Of a stretch of DNA of 37,532 bases, positions 26,486 to 36,265 are shown one piece after another; the first letter of the stretch is position 1, and every line of letters starts with the position of its first letter. The stretch spans positions 1-37,532 of the forward strand of contig JAGQOS010000002.1 of assembly GCA_020427265.1 (NCBI GenBank), read 5' to 3'. Source of the DNA: Planctomycetales bacterium (GTDB taxonomy: Bacteria > Planctomycetota > Planctomycetia > Pirellulales > JAGQOS01). The translations under genes and the position numbers were made by a program. The notes below the pieces were generated by a model, which made no database searches, was not told the origin of the DNA, and saw only the letters and a list, made by a program, of their open reading frames with translations.

Positions 26486-27838
26486 ATGCCCGCTCCCTCG
26501 AATCATGAATTGACCGGCTGGGATTGTCGCCATTATTGGCATGCCTTTACCCAGATGGCGGAATACGAACCGCTCATCATTCGCGAGGCGCACGGTTGCC
26601 GGCTGGTCGACATCGAAGGACGCGAATTCATCGATGGTGTCGCCAGTCTTTGGTGCAATGTCCACGGCCATCGCCATCCGAAGATCGACGCCGCAATCCG
26701 CGCTCAACTCGATCGCATCGCACATTGCACATCGCTTGGCGCTTCTAACGACACGGCTATTGAACTCGCGAAGCGGCTCGCCGATCTTTCGCCGGCAGGG
26801 CTAGAGCACGTGTTCTTCGCTAGCGATGGCGCGGCGAGTGTCGAAGTGGCGTTGAAAATGGCGTTTCAGTATTGGCGGCAATGCTCGGAACCGCAGCCGC
26901 AAAAGACAAAATACGCGGCGCTCGCTAGCGCCTATCACGGCGATACCATTGGCAGCGTAAGCGTTGGCGGTGTCGCGCGTTTTCACGAAATGTTCGAGCC
27001 GCTACTCTTCGAAGTAGTTCGTGTGCCGGCGCCCGACTTGTATCGCCTGCCCGATGGTGTCGACACCGCGACGGCAACGGAGTTCTATCTAAGTCAAGCC
27101 GAAGCCTTGCTGGCGGAACACCATGACGAACTCGCTGCACTGGTTGTCGAACCGCTGGTGCAAGGAGCTGCGGGAATTTTGGTTCAGCCGTCCGGCTATC
27201 TGGCCGGGCTCCGGAATTTGACGCGGAAGTACGATGTTTTGCTCATTGCCGACGAAGTCGCGGTGGGCTTTGGCCGTACGGGAACCCTGTTCGCCTGCGA
27301 ACAAGAGTCGGTCTCGCCCGACTTTCTCTGTTTGGGTAAGGGATTGACTGGTGGCTATCTGCCCATGTCGGCAACTGTGGCCGCAACGCACGTCTTTGAA
27401 GCCTTTCTCGGCCGTTACGACGAGATGCGAACGTTCTTCCATGGTCATACGTTTGGAGGAAATCCACTGGCGGCCGCAGCGGCGCTGGCTACGTTCGACG
27501 TGTTTGAAGAGGAACAAACCCTCGCACGTTTGCCGGAAAAGGTCGGCTGTATGGCGGAACATCTCGAGCGCATCGCTGGACTTCCGCATGTTGGCGATGT
27601 CCGCCAGAAGGGGCTGATGGCCGGGATCGAGCTTGTCGCCGACAAAGCGCTCAAGCTTCCCTTTGCCTGGCAGGAAAGACGCGGAGCGATCGCGTGTCGG
27701 CATGCCATGGAGCACGGCGTTTGGCTGCGACCGCTCGGCGACGTGATCGTGGTCATGCCACCGTTGTCGGTGTCGCTCGATGAACTCGAACAGATTTTGC
27801 GCGCCGCGGAACTTGGCATCCGTGCGGCAACGGAGTAG
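26486..27838 (+). CDS. bioA: Adenosylmethionine-8-amino-7-oxononanoate aminotransferase (BioA-type)
   Basis: 450 residues, class III PLP aminotransferase. It converts 7-keto-8-aminopelargonic acid to 7,8-diaminopelargonic acid in biotin synthesis. Visible: Y-W-H-A-F-T-Q-M near the start, S-L-W (substrate Trp), A-Y-H-G-D-T, I-A-D-E-V (Asp256) and L-C-L-G-K-G-L-T-G-G-Y-L-P with Lys285. The segment F-F-H-G-H-T-F-G-G-N-P-L differs from the H-G-P-T of E. coli BioA and looks more like the Bacillus type, some of which use lysine instead of SAM. No other bio genes are in the window. It is followed 3 bases later by the amidotransferase gene. Confidence 0.9.
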   Translation: MPAPSNHELTGWDCRHYWHAFTQMAEYEPLIIREAHGCRLVDIEGREFIDGVASLWCNVHGHRHPKIDAAIRAQLDRIAHCTSLGASNDTAIELAKRLADLSPAGLEHVFFASDGAASVEVALKMAFQYWRQCSEPQPQKTKYAALASAYHGDTIGSVSVGGVARFHEMFEPLLFEVVRVPAPDLYRLPDGVDTATATEFYLSQAEALLAEHHDELAALVVEPLVQGAAGILVQPSGYLAGLRNLTRKYDVLLIADEVAVGFGRTGTLFACEQESVSPDFLCLGKGLTGGYLPMSATVAATHVFEAFLGRYDEMRTFFHGHTFGGNPLAAAAALATFDVFEEEQTLARLPEKVGCMAEHLERIAGLPHVGDVRQKGLMAGIELVADKALKLPFAWQERRGAIACRHAMEHGVWLRPLGDVIVVMPPLSVSLDELEQILRAAELGIRAATE

Positions 27839-27841
27839 CCG

Positions 27842-28567
27842 ATGGGGGCGCCGCGGAAATTCATGCTGTTGCAAATCCGCAATCCGGAGGACCGGATGCG
27901 CCAGCAGGAAGTGCGCAGTTTTTCGCGCGCATTGCATTGCAACCTGGCGCAGATCGTAACGTTCGACTTGCTCACAAATTCGCTCGATCGCCAAGAGCTG
28001 TCGGCGTGCGACATGGTTGTGATTGGCGGCAGTGGAGACTATTCCGCAGCGGGAGAAGGCGCATGGCTCGAACGGGCGCTCGATTCGCTGCGCGAGTTGC
28101 ACGAGTTGCAGAAGCCCACGTTCGCCTCGTGCTGGGGGTTTCAGGCATTGGCTCGCGCACTCGGCGGCCGAGTTATTCACGATCCCGCTGCCGCCGAACT
28201 CGGCACGATCGAACTGCGACTGACGGATGCCGGCCATGCCGACCCGATCTTCGGTCCGCTTGGCACGGTGTTTCAGGCTCAGGCTGGTCACGAAGATCGC
28301 GTCGTTGAACTTCCTGCTACTGCCGTGCTGTTAGCGTCGAGCGACAAGGTAGCCCAACAGGCATATCGCATTGAAGGCAAACCGATCTACGCCACCCAAT
28401 TCCACCCGGAATTGAATCGCGACGACCTACTCGGCCGCCTGGGAGCCTATCCGACCTACGTACAGAAAATTGCCGGGAAGACGGTCGCCGAGTTTTCGCA
28501 GCATTGCCGCGACACACCCGAGACGGAAGCCCTGCTGCGCCGCTTTGTGCAGCACGTGTTTGCGTGA
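27842..28567 (+). CDS. Class I glutamine amidotransferase (GATase1, stand-alone)
   Basis: 241 residues. The triad is readable: Cys97 in A-S-C-W-G-F-Q, His188 and Glu190 in Q-F-H-P-E. The order and spacing match GuaA-like stand-alone amidotransferases that release ammonia from glutamine or act on gamma-glutamyl compounds. No synthetase partner domain is fused or adjacent. GGAG 6 bases before the ATG lies inside the end of the bioA-like gene, so the two are cotranscribed. The C-terminal helices (about 205-241) extend beyond the GATase core. The physiological substrate is unknown. Confidence 0.87.
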   Translation: MGAPRKFMLLQIRNPEDRMRQQEVRSFSRALHCNLAQIVTFDLLTNSLDRQELSACDMVVIGGSGDYSAAGEGAWLERALDSLRELHELQKPTFASCWGFQALARALGGRVIHDPAAAELGTIELRLTDAGHADPIFGPLGTVFQAQAGHEDRVVELPATAVLLASSDKVAQQAYRIEGKPIYATQFHPELNRDDLLGRLGAYPTYVQKIAGKTVAEFSQHCRDTPETEALLRRFVQHVFA

Positions 28568-28593
28568 AACGCACTAATACGAACGCGACAAGA

Positions 28594-28601
28594 CGCTAGC
28601 G
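28594..28601. repeat. CGCTAGCG palindrome between convergent genes
   Basis: A perfect 8-base palindrome in the 35-base gap between the converging amidotransferase and DUF1501 genes. Too short to be a terminator by itself. Confidence 0.3.
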
Positions 28602-28602
28602 C

Positions 28603-30072
28603 CTACGCCAAAATCTCGTGAATGACATGCCCCTCGACGTTTGTCAGTCGTCGTTCGATGCCGTTATGCCGGAAGGTGAGCTGCTCGTGATCGAGCCCGA
28701 GCAAGTGCAGGATCGTGGCATTGAAATCATACAACGGATGAACATCTTCCACAGCCTTCAAACCCAACTCGTCAGTCGCGCCATGGCTAACGCCAGGTTT
28801 CACACCAGCGCCGGTCAACCAACAAGTAAAGCCATCGGGATTATGGTCGCGTCCTTGGGCTCCTTTTTGGAACATTGGCATTCGACCAAACTCGGTGCAC
28901 CAAACGACAAGCGTGTCATTGAGCAGGCCGCGTTGCTTTAGATCGCAAATCAATGCGGCGGCAGGCTGGTCGAGAATTTCAGCATGCTTGTCGTACTGCG
29001 ATTTAAGTTTGTTATGACCATCCCAGTTTAACTCGCCGCCGCTCGCGTAAGCCCCATTGAAAAGTTGGACAAACCGCACACCCTTCTCGATGAGTCGCCG
29101 AGCCAGGATGCAATTGCGAGCAAAGGCCGCTTTGTTCGGGTTGGACGTATCATCCGCGCCGTAAAGCTTGAGAATGTGCTCGGGTTCGGCGCCAAGGTTC
29201 GTTACTTCGGGAACACTCAATTGCATGCGCGCTGCAAGTTCATAGCTGGCGATACGTGCGGCCAATTTCCCATCACCCGAATGTTCCGCCAAGTGCCGCT
29301 GATTCATCTCTCGCAACAGCATTCTTGCCGCGACATCCGCCTGCTCGGAGATACTGGGCGCCGCCAGATGCCGTACGGGTGACGACGCACTGAACGTAGT
29401 GCCCTGAAACGCAGCGGGCAGAAAGCCCGGCCCCCAGTTGTTCGAACCGTTCTGTGGCACGCCGCGTGGGTCAGGGATCGCAACATACGACGGCAAGTCC
29501 TGATTCTCACTCCCAAGGGCGTAGGTGACCCAGGAGCCGAGACTAGGAAAGCCGTCGAGCACGGACCCGGTCGAGAGAAAATTCTCGGCTGGGCCATGGG
29601 TGTTGCTTTTGCTTGTCAGTGAATGAATGAAGGCCAGATCGTCGGTCAATTCGGCTAGGTGCGGAAGCATGTCGGAGACCATCTTGCCGGTCTCACCGCG
29701 AGGTCGAAACGCGTACTGAGGTCGCGCCAAATTTCCCGCCGGCCCCTGAAACGTGACGGCCGGCCCGTTGCTCAACGGCTTGTCGTCTTGGCGGATCAAT
29801 TCGGGTTTGAAGTCCCATGTTTCCAACTGACTAACCGCGCCGGCGCAGAAAATGACGATCACATTCTTCGCCTTGGCCGCGAAATGCCCCGCGCGCGGTG
29901 CGTACGGCTGGGCCGGGTCGATTTGCGGCGAGCCCGCGGCGAGCAAGCCGTCGCGATTCAGAAGGCTGGCCAATGCCATCGAACCAAGGGCCGTTGCGCT
30001 GTTATTCAGAAATTGACGCCGATCCCACCAACGTCGCGTGGCTGCATGATTGGGGCATGGATCGAATTGCAT
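28603..30072 (-). CDS. DUF1501 family secreted protein (Tat-type signal)
   Basis: 489 residues. The N-terminus has a twin-arginine signal, D-R-R-Q-F-L (17-22), before a hydrophobic stretch ending A-A-G. The rest is one DUF1501 domain, an alkaline-phosphatase/sulfatase-like fold without the formylglycine cysteine: [16 protein letters not shown] near the start and T-E-F-G-R-M-P with G-R-D-H-N-P towards the end. AAGG lies 7 bases before the ATG. It is placed 11 bases after the DUF1549/DUF1553 gene, the standard planctomycete pair. Molecular role is not established; often found with extracellular polymer use. Confidence 0.93.
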   Translation of the reverse strand: MQFDPCPNHAATRRWWDRRQFLNNSATALGSMALASLLNRDGLLAAGSPQIDPAQPYAPRAGHFAAKAKNVIVIFCAGAVSQLETWDFKPELIRQDDKPLSNGPAVTFQGPAGNLARPQYAFRPRGETGKMVSDMLPHLAELTDDLAFIHSLTSKSNTHGPAENFLSTGSVLDGFPSLGSWVTYALGSENQDLPSYVAIPDPRGVPQNGSNNWGPGFLPAAFQGTTFSASSPVRHLAAPSISEQADVAARMLLREMNQRHLAEHSGDGKLAARIASYELAARMQLSVPEVTNLGAEPEHILKLYGADDTSNPNKAAFARNCILARRLIEKGVRFVQLFNGAYASGGELNWDGHNKLKSQYDKHAEILDQPAAALICDLKQRGLLNDTLVVWCTEFGRMPMFQKGAQGRDHNPDGFTCWLTGAGVKPGVSHGATDELGLKAVEDVHPLYDFNATILHLLGLDHEQLTFRHNGIERRLTNVEGHVIHEILA

Positions 30073-30083
30073 AGCCAGGCCTT

Positions 30084-33000
30084 TTAAGGGATAAAAAGAA
30101 ACTCATTGCTATTGAGTAGCGCACGGCATAAGGTTGGCAGGCCATGCGCACGCACGACCGGCATGGCGGCTGCAATTTCCTCTGCGCTGGCATCGCGACT
30201 CAAAGCGAGTTGATACGCGGCACAAATTTGCTTTTCCAAATCACCGGCCGCCATGCGACGCACTCGTTCGGCGAATGCCTGCGACTGATCCAGCACGAAT
30301 CGGCTATTCAACAGGTTCAGCGCCTGAATCGGCGTCGTCGACTCGCGTCGCCGTGGCGTGCTCTGCCCGGCATCGGGACAGTCGAACGCGCCAAAGACCG
30401 CGTCGCGCTCGCGGCGCACCTTATGCGCATAGATCATGCGGCGCAGGCCTTCGTCTTGAAACGACTCCAAGGGCTCGAAGCCGGTGAGTCCGCCGCGCTT
30501 GTCAAACAAATCAAAACCACGACCGTACATCGAAGTATTGAGTTGTCCGCTCACGGCGAGGATCGAGTCGCGAATGGATTCTCCCTCGAGTCGTCGGGTT
30601 GGATAGCGCCAAAGTAATCTTACGTCGGCGTCGCGCTGAGCGGCTTCGGCATTGTGGTGAGTCGATTGGCGATATACGGACGAGAGGACAATCAACCGAT
30701 GCATATGCTTGATCGACCAACCCGAACGAACCAACTCCTCCGCGAGCCAATCGAGTAATTCAGGATGCGAGGGGCTGCCGCCGTTGTTGCCAAAATCATT
30801 CGACGTCGAAACGAGCCCGATGCCGAAATGTCCTTGCCAGATGCGATTCACCATGACTCGGGCCGTGAGCGGATTGTCGGCGTTGGCGATCCATTGGGCC
30901 AAGGCCACGCGTCGTTGAGCCTCCGGCGCGCCGGAGGCCAAATCCAAATCGCCGAACAGGGCGGGTACAGCGGGCGAGACTTGCTCTTGTGGCTGCTCTG
31001 GATCGCCCCGGCGCAGTAAATGAATTTCATCGGGAGGGCGAAATCTGCCGGCAAAAACCAATAGCGATCTGGTCAACTCGGACAACTTGGCTTTGAGATC
31101 CTCTCTTTCCTGCAACAATCTCTCCGCAGCCAGGACCTCGTCGGGTAACAGCCCTACGGTTGTAAATCGCGACGGCGATTTTTGGTCGGCGTTAAATGGA
31201 GCGCGATCACTCGCATCGGCAACCGTTCTCCAAACGCCGGCGGGATCGGCAACCTCAATCGTGTAATCAGTAGTTAAGCGGTCGGCAAACTTGCCTTCGC
31301 GATCGCGTCCCCAAACGACGCGCTCGATCGTCACAGCGTTTGGAAACTCCAACGTGACCGATCCCTTGCCCGCCTGGCCCGACATCCAACTTCGAGAATT
31401 GCCATAGCGACCATCGTTTACGAATCGCAACTCGTGCCGATCGGCAACCGTTGTATCTCCTGACGAGGAAGCAATCGCACCCTCGTCGGCCAGCGCGACG
31501 TTACGGCCCGACAAATCGAACACTTCGAGTTCGTCAAGGCACGGCTCGAGCGAATTGGTTGCATGGATCGTCAATCGCAGCTTTTGGGCAAGTATTGGTT
31601 GGAAACGGTCGACGTTCTCGCGCGCATTCACCGACGGTCGCGGTGGGAGCACGGACACGAGCGTCGACATCGAGTCCAGAGCCGGACCAGCTTCAATCGA
31701 ATATGCGGTCGCTAGCCGATCCGAGTAACCACCCGTCCGATCGCGACTCCAGACGATCGAATCGATTTCGACCGCCTCGGGCAGTTCGAAGAGCAGCCAC
31801 CCTCGACCTGCCTCATCCGCCATCCAGCTTCGACCATTGCCGTACTGCCCGTCGTTTACGTGCTCCAAGCGATGACTTGCCGAAGTTCGACTACCCGAAG
31901 CTGTGACCTTCGCACCCGCTGCCGCAAGAGCCACATTTCGTGGTGGTGACTCATTCGAGAAAATCTCAAACTCGTCGACACACGGTTCGATCAATCCGAG
32001 GGTTGGGTGCAGGTTCGCATCGTGAATCGTGAAGCGGACAAACTTGGCGACGAGCGGATCGAAGTTTTCCACATTGTCGCGCGCGTCAATCGGTGCTCGG
32101 CTCGGTTGGCCGACACGAGCCAGTGGGACATATCGCGACATGTCGCGGTCAATTTCGGCAAGGCGGTCCTCGACCTGTTTCGCTTCGAGCCGTCGCATTT
32201 CCGAGTCGGGCGATAGCATCTCACGATCCGCATACTCGACACCGGCGACGAATGCTTGCATCGAATAATAGTCGCGCTGCGAGATCGGATCGAACTTGTG
32301 ATCGTGACAACGGGCGCAACCCATCGTCAGCCCGAGAAACGCGCGGCCTACGGTGTCCACCTGTTCGTCGGCAGTGTCGAGACGCAGCTTTTCCTTGTCC
32401 CGTTCCGTCAGCATTTTCGGCCCCATGGCCAGAAAGGTCGAGGCCACCAGTTGATCGTGACGTTGCTCGTCCGACTCGGCGAGCATCAGATCGCCAGCGA
32501 GTTGTTGCTGCACGAAATCATAAAAGGAACGATCGCGATTGAAGGAATCGATGACGTAGTTCCGATACCTCCATGCCTGGAAAAAGGTGTAGTTGCGATC
32601 GCCACCGTTGGAATCGGCGTAGCGGGCGACATCGAGCCAATGACGTCCCCATTTTTCGCCAAAGGCGGGACGGTTCAGCAGATCGTCGACCACGGCCGCA
32701 AGTGCCTTCGGTGAAGGGTCTTTTTCAAAGGCCGCCACCTCTTCTGGCGTCGGCGGCAGCCCGGTCAGGTCGTAGAAAAGGCGACGCAATAGCGGCCCCG
32801 GTGTGGCGTCGGGAACCGGGGAAAGGTTTCGACTCTTCAGTTCGGCAAGAATAAAGTCGTCGATCTCATCACGCCCCCAGTTGGCATCGGCGGCGTCTTC
32901 CACCTTCGGAATTGTCGGGCGAGTGTGAGGGCGAAACGCCCAATTCTGTCGAGCTTTGGCAAAATCGATCGGTTCTTTGCGAACATTCCCAGTTAGGGCT

Positions 33001-33425
33001 TCGTCACGCGGGTCCGGCGCTCCCATCGCAATCCAGCGCTCCAGAATCTCGATCTCCTCGGTCGCGAGCCGGTTCTTTGGCGGCATTTGCAGATCTTCGT
33101 CGAGGTAGCGGATGGAATGTGCAAAGAGGCTTTGATCCACATCTCCAGGGATCAGGGCTGGCCCCGAATCACCCCCAGTTTGCCAGCCCTCGCGTCGATC
33201 CAGCAGGAGACCGCCCTTCTGTTTTCCCGCTTCCTCCGAATGACACTCGTAGCATTGCGCCACCAGGATGGGCCGCACCTTGTTCTCGAAAAAGGCGATC
33301 CCGTCTTCGGCTAAACCAGAAGTGGGCAGGAGAGTGATGGCCGCCGAAACTACCAGCCACACGAGTGCCCGGCGACTGAGATCGGTGACACGAGAAGAGC
33401 AAAACTGGTCGGAGAGAAAGGCCAT
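30084..33425 (-). CDS. PSCyt1-DUF1549-discoidin repeats-DUF1553 large secreted protein
   Basis: 1113 residues. Order: signal peptide (to about 39); PSCyt1 domain with haem motif C-Y-E-C-H (58-62); DUF1549/PSCyt2 (about 185-395) with a second C-A-R-C-H (370-374); two tandem discoidin-like repeats (about 452-580 and 604-726); a coiled linker; and DUF1553/PSD1 (about 785-1110) with [15 protein letters not shown]. These are planctomycete-specific cytochrome-bearing domains of unknown reaction, thought to act on extracellular substrates. Two carbohydrate-binding-like repeats in the middle are unusual. The ATG at 33425 has no clear ribosome site. Cotranscribed with the DUF1501 gene. Confidence 0.92.
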   Translation of the reverse strand: MAFLSDQFCSSRVTDLSRRALVWLVVSAAITLLPTSGLAEDGIAFFENKVRPILVAQCYECHSEEAGKQKGGLLLDRREGWQTGGDSGPALIPGDVDQSLFAHSIRYLDEDLQMPPKNRLATEEIEILERWIAMGAPDPRDEALTGNVRKEPIDFAKARQNWAFRPHTRPTIPKVEDAADANWGRDEIDDFILAELKSRNLSPVPDATPGPLLRRLFYDLTGLPPTPEEVAAFEKDPSPKALAAVVDDLLNRPAFGEKWGRHWLDVARYADSNGGDRNYTFFQAWRYRNYVIDSFNRDRSFYDFVQQQLAGDLMLAESDEQRHDQLVASTFLAMGPKMLTERDKEKLRLDTADEQVDTVGRAFLGLTMGCARCHDHKFDPISQRDYYSMQAFVAGVEYADREMLSPDSEMRRLEAKQVEDRLAEIDRDMSRYVPLARVGQPSRAPIDARDNVENFDPLVAKFVRFTIHDANLHPTLGLIEPCVDEFEIFSNESPPRNVALAAAGAKVTASGSRTSASHRLEHVNDGQYGNGRSWMADEAGRGWLLFELPEAVEIDSIVWSRDRTGGYSDRLATAYSIEAGPALDSMSTLVSVLPPRPSVNARENVDRFQPILAQKLRLTIHATNSLEPCLDELEVFDLSGRNVALADEGAIASSSGDTTVADRHELRFVNDGRYGNSRSWMSGQAGKGSVTLEFPNAVTIERVVWGRDREGKFADRLTTDYTIEVADPAGVWRTVADASDRAPFNADQKSPSRFTTVGLLPDEVLAAERLLQEREDLKAKLSELTRSLLVFAGRFRPPDEIHLLRRGDPEQPQEQVSPAVPALFGDLDLASGAPEAQRRVALAQWIANADNPLTARVMVNRIWQGHFGIGLVSTSNDFGNNGGSPSHPELLDWLAEELVRSGWSIKHMHRLIVLSSVYRQSTHHNAEAAQRDADVRLLWRYPTRRLEGESIRDSILAVSGQLNTSMYGRGFDLFDKRGGLTGFEPLESFQDEGLRRMIYAHKVRRERDAVFGAFDCPDAGQSTPRRRESTTPIQALNLLNSRFVLDQSQAFAERVRRMAAGDLEKQICAAYQLALSRDASAEEIAAAMPVVRAHGLPTLCRALLNSNEFLFIP

Positions 33426-33660
33426 GGCGAGAGACGAAACGCGGGAGAAAGCCGAATAATCTCCCTTGGAAGTCTATCATGCCAGCGAAACCAAAGAAGG
33501 GCCGCATACAGGGGATCTCGGCGCGCGTATTTTTCCAGGCTTTCCGCCATCCTTGACGAGCGCATGGGAGAAAGGGAAAAGGGCGAGGATGGAAAAAAGG
33601 ACGTCTTTTCGGCGTTTATTGCGCCATACGTTTCGCTTGCCGGTGGGGTTGGTCCTGCGG

Positions 33661-33960
33661 ATGATGCCCCTGATGGGCCAAGTCAATTTTTCCTATACCG
33701 GACAACTCGCCGCCGCTGCGGGCGTCGCCGAAGTCGTGCTCGATTTTTCAGATGATGCCGTGCCGCTACGTCGGGTGCTGGATGAACTCGCCTCCCGCCA
33801 TGGTTCGAAGTGGGGCGAGCTGATCTTTGACGACGCCGGTCAGGTCCGATCCACGCTGCTGGTCATTTTTGATGGAGCCCAGGTTTCCGGGGACAAGGAA
33901 GATCTCACCCTCGACGGCGTGAAATCGGTGATGTTGATGACGCCGATCGCCGGAGGTTGA
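33661..33960 (+). CDS. MoaD/ThiS-like ubiquitin-fold sulfur carrier
   Basis: 99 residues from the ATG at 33661. The frame is open back to 33466, and an in-frame ATG at 33589 has a better AAGGG site, but the extra N-terminal residues look unrelated to the family. The core starts Q-V-N-F-S-Y-T-G-Q-L-A-A-A-A-G, runs through P-L-R-R-V-L-D-E-L-A and L-L-V-I-F-D-G, and ends in M-L-M-T-P-I-A-G-G. The terminal Gly-Gly is the site that is adenylated and thiocarboxylated in MoaD and ThiS. It is followed at once by the ThiF-like partner, its expected activating enzyme. In tungsten enzyme loci a MoaD-like carrier often accompanies aldehyde oxidoreductase; no such gene is visible upstream here. Confidence 0.8.
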   Translation: MMPLMGQVNFSYTGQLAAAAGVAEVVLDFSDDAVPLRRVLDELASRHGSKWGELIFDDAGQVRSTLLVIFDGAQVSGDKEDLTLDGVKSVMLMTPIAGG

Positions 33961-33998
33961 GGGAGCGGCAAAAACGCGCAACCACACTCCTGAACTCC

Positions 33999-34745
33999 AT
34001 GCCTCTCACCGATCTCGATCGTTCCCTCTACGAATGGCAACTCGATGTGCCCGGCTTTGGTGAGTCGGGGCAGGAAAAACTGCGATCATCGACCGCGCTG
34101 ATCTCTCGGGCGGGTGGGCTCGGAGGACCGTTGGCCTTTTCCCTCGCGGCGGCGGGCATTGGAAAACTCGTCATCGCTCATGCCGGCGACCTGCGACTGG
34201 ATGACCTGAATCGCCAGATCTTGATGCGTCACGATGATGTCGGCAAACCCCGGGCCGAATCGCTGGCGGCGACCCTGCGGGCGTTCAATCCCCAGGTCGA
34301 AGTTGAAGTCATTCCCGAAAACATCACCGAAGCCAACGCCGCCGAACTCGTGGCCAAAGCCGACATCGTTTTTGGCGCGGCGCCGCTCTTTGAGGAGCGT
34401 TTCCTCATGAATCGCGAATGCGTCCGCCAGGGCAAGCCACTGATCGACTGCGCCATGTTCAGTCTCGAAGGCCAGATCCTTCCCATCGTTCCCGGGCAGA
34501 CACCGTGCCTCGCCTGTCTCTATCCGGAGATTCCGGAGCATTGGAAACGTCGTTTTCCTGTGATCGGTGCCGTCTCCGCGTTGGCGGCGAACATTGGCGC
34601 GATGGAGGGCATCAAACTGCTGGCAGGATTCGGTGAAGTGTCCTTAAATCGAATGATCTACTTTGATACCGCTACCATGCGGTTCCAGCAGATTCAGGTG
34701 CAGCGCAATCCAGACTGCGCGGTTTGCCAACACGTCTCCTTATGA
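33999..34745 (+). CDS. Divergent ThiF/MoeB/HesA-type E1-like enzyme
   Basis: 248 residues from the ATG at 33999; the frame opens at a TTG at 33957, inside the carrier gene, but the ATG matches the MoeB N-terminus (D-L-D-R-S-L-Y-E-W-Q-L). Rossmann ATP site R-A-G-G-L-G-G (37-43), the conserved L-N-R-Q-I-L (70-75), Lys83, and two zinc-knuckle pairs, C-L-A-C (170-173) and C-A-V-C (240-243). Unlike MoeB or ThiF, the segment F-G-A-A-P-L-F (125-131) replaces the D-C-T-D-N-F that supplies the magnesium-ATP aspartates, and the catalytic cysteine after the first zinc pair is absent. It may be a specialised or non-adenylating member serving the preceding carrier. Its stop overlaps the next start by 4 bases. 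Confidence 0.85.
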   Translation: MPLTDLDRSLYEWQLDVPGFGESGQEKLRSSTALISRAGGLGGPLAFSLAAAGIGKLVIAHAGDLRLDDLNRQILMRHDDVGKPRAESLAATLRAFNPQVEVEVIPENITEANAAELVAKADIVFGAAPLFEERFLMNRECVRQGKPLIDCAMFSLEGQILPIVPGQTPCLACLYPEIPEHWKRRFPVIGAVSALAANIGAMEGIKLLAGFGEVSLNRMIYFDTATMRFQQIQVQRNPDCAVCQHVSL

Positions 34746-36265
34746 AAATTCCCAATCTCTTCCTTTCCCTTCTGGTCACTGCTGTGATCGCTTCTCTCAC
34801 TTCCTGTGGTGGTGAAAAATCTGTCGATGGTGGGAAAGCCCCGCTGGTGATGTATTGCGCGGCCGGGATGAAATCGCCGGTCACCAGAATTGCCGAGCAA
34901 TATCAAGCTGAATATGGCGTGGAAGTTCAAATCCAGTATGCAGGATCTGGCACCCTGCTTTCCAGCCTGGAAGTGGCACCGGGTGATATCTTCCTGGCGG
35001 CAGACTCCAGCTATACCGAGTTGGCGAAGGAAAAGGGACTCCTCGCCGAGACCATGCTGGTGGCCTACATGAAAGGCGGATTTGCCGTCCCCAAAGGAAA
35101 TCCGAAGGGACTGTCCCAACTCGCTGACGTGAACCGCGAGGACCTGCGCTTCGGCATCGGCAACCCGGACGCGGCGTCGGTCGGCAAGTTTACTCAACAG
35201 GTTCTCTCCGAGGCGGGTCTGTGGGAAGGCTTCAAACCCGAGGTTCAGTTTCCCACCGTCAACGAATTGGCCAATGCGCTGAAACTGGGCACCATCGATG
35301 TCGCCATTCTCTGGGATGCGGTCGCGCAACAGTATCCTGAGATCGATTTCGTGAACCTCCCCGAGTTCGATGCCAAAAGAAAAGACATCACCATCGGGGT
35401 GCTGACGAAATCAGAGCAACCGACCGAGGCCTTGAAGTTCTGCCGCTATCTCACGGCGAAAGACAAGGGCTTGCCCGTGTTTCAGGCCGATGGCTACGAG
35501 ATCTCCTCGGGCGATGTTTGGGCGGAACACCCGGAGATTCAGCTTTTCAGCGGTGCGATGTTGAGACCGGCGATCGAGGAGACCATCAAGCAATTCGAGG
35601 AACGCGAGGGCGTCACCATCACCCCAATCTTCAACGGTTGCGGCATTTTGGTGGCCCAGATGAAAGCGGGCGAGACGCCTGATGCCTATTTTTCCTGTGA
35701 CGTGAAGTTCATGGACATGGTGCAGGACCGATTCGAGGCTTCGACCGTCGTCACCGCCAACGAGATGGTCATTCTGGCGGAGAAAGGCAACCCCAAAGGC
35801 ATCGTCGGTCTGGCTGACCTGACGAAGCCGGGCATGCGTCTGGGATTGGCGCATCCGGAAAAGTCAGCGCTGGGTTTCTTGACCAAGCACCTGTTGGTGA
35901 GCGAAAACCTCTACCAGAGCATCGTGGATTCCGGAAATCTCAAGCTCGACTCACCGACCGGCGACTTCCTTGTGAATCAATTGAAGGCCGGTTCCCTCGA
36001 TGCTGTGATCGTCTATTACAGCAATGCCATGGCCGTCTCTTCGACCGGTGAGGATTTCGATCTCATTCACATCAATCGACCCAATGCCATCGCCACCCAG
36101 CCTTTTGCCGTGTCCCGGGAGTCGAAGCATGCCCATCTGATCAACCGATTCCTTGATGCCTGCGTCTCCGCCACCGGAAAGGAGCAGTTTCTGAAATACG
36201 GATTCCGCTGGGAGTTGAAAGATACAGCCTCCCCCGGTGCCAGTCCGTCGCCGCCTGCTCCGTGA
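34742..36265 (+). CDS. Tandem-ModA lipoprotein, molybdate/tungstate ABC transporter binding protein
   Basis: 507 residues. Signal peptide with lipobox L-T-S-C (Cys22), so it is anchored by lipid at the membrane surface. Two successive ModA-type periplasmic-binding domains: about 33-265 (L-V-M-Y-C-A-A-G-M-K...Y-A-G-S-G-T) and about 268-490 (I-Q-L-F-S-G-A-M-L-R...F-N-G-C-G-I), each with the A-G/S-G-A oxyanion loop and a K-G-N-P-K-G element. Ordinary ModA has one domain of about 250 residues. A Pro/Ser tail (P-G-A-S-P-S-P-P-A-P) ends the protein. The ATG overlaps the TGA of the ThiF-like gene, and its stop overlaps the GTG of modB, so coupling is likely. Confidence 0.9.
   Translation: MKIPNLFLSLLVTAVIASLTSCGGEKSVDGGKAPLVMYCAAGMKSPVTRIAEQYQAEYGVEVQIQYAGSGTLLSSLEVAPGDIFLAADSSYTELAKEKGLLAETMLVAYMKGGFAVPKGNPKGLSQLADVNREDLRFGIGNPDAASVGKFTQQVLSEAGLWEGFKPEVQFPTVNELANALKLGTIDVAILWDAVAQQYPEIDFVNLPEFDAKRKDITIGVLTKSEQPTEALKFCRYLTAKDKGLPVFQADGYEISSGDVWAEHPEIQLFSGAMLRPAIEETIKQFEEREGVTITPIFNGCGILVAQMKAGETPDAYFSCDVKFMDMVQDRFEASTVVTANEMVILAEKGNPKGIVGLADLTKPGMRLGLAHPEKSALGFLTKHLLVSENLYQSIVDSGNLKLDSPTGDFLVNQLKAGSLDAVIVYYSNAMAVSSTGEDFDLIHINRPNAIATQPFAVSRESKHAHLINRFLDACVSATGKEQFLKYGFRWELKDTASPGASPSPPAP

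Noticed and set aside
27089-28291. 400-codon minus-strand open frame
   Set aside because: Antisense to the bioA-like and amidotransferase genes, both of which keep catalytic residues. It is a product of high GC.
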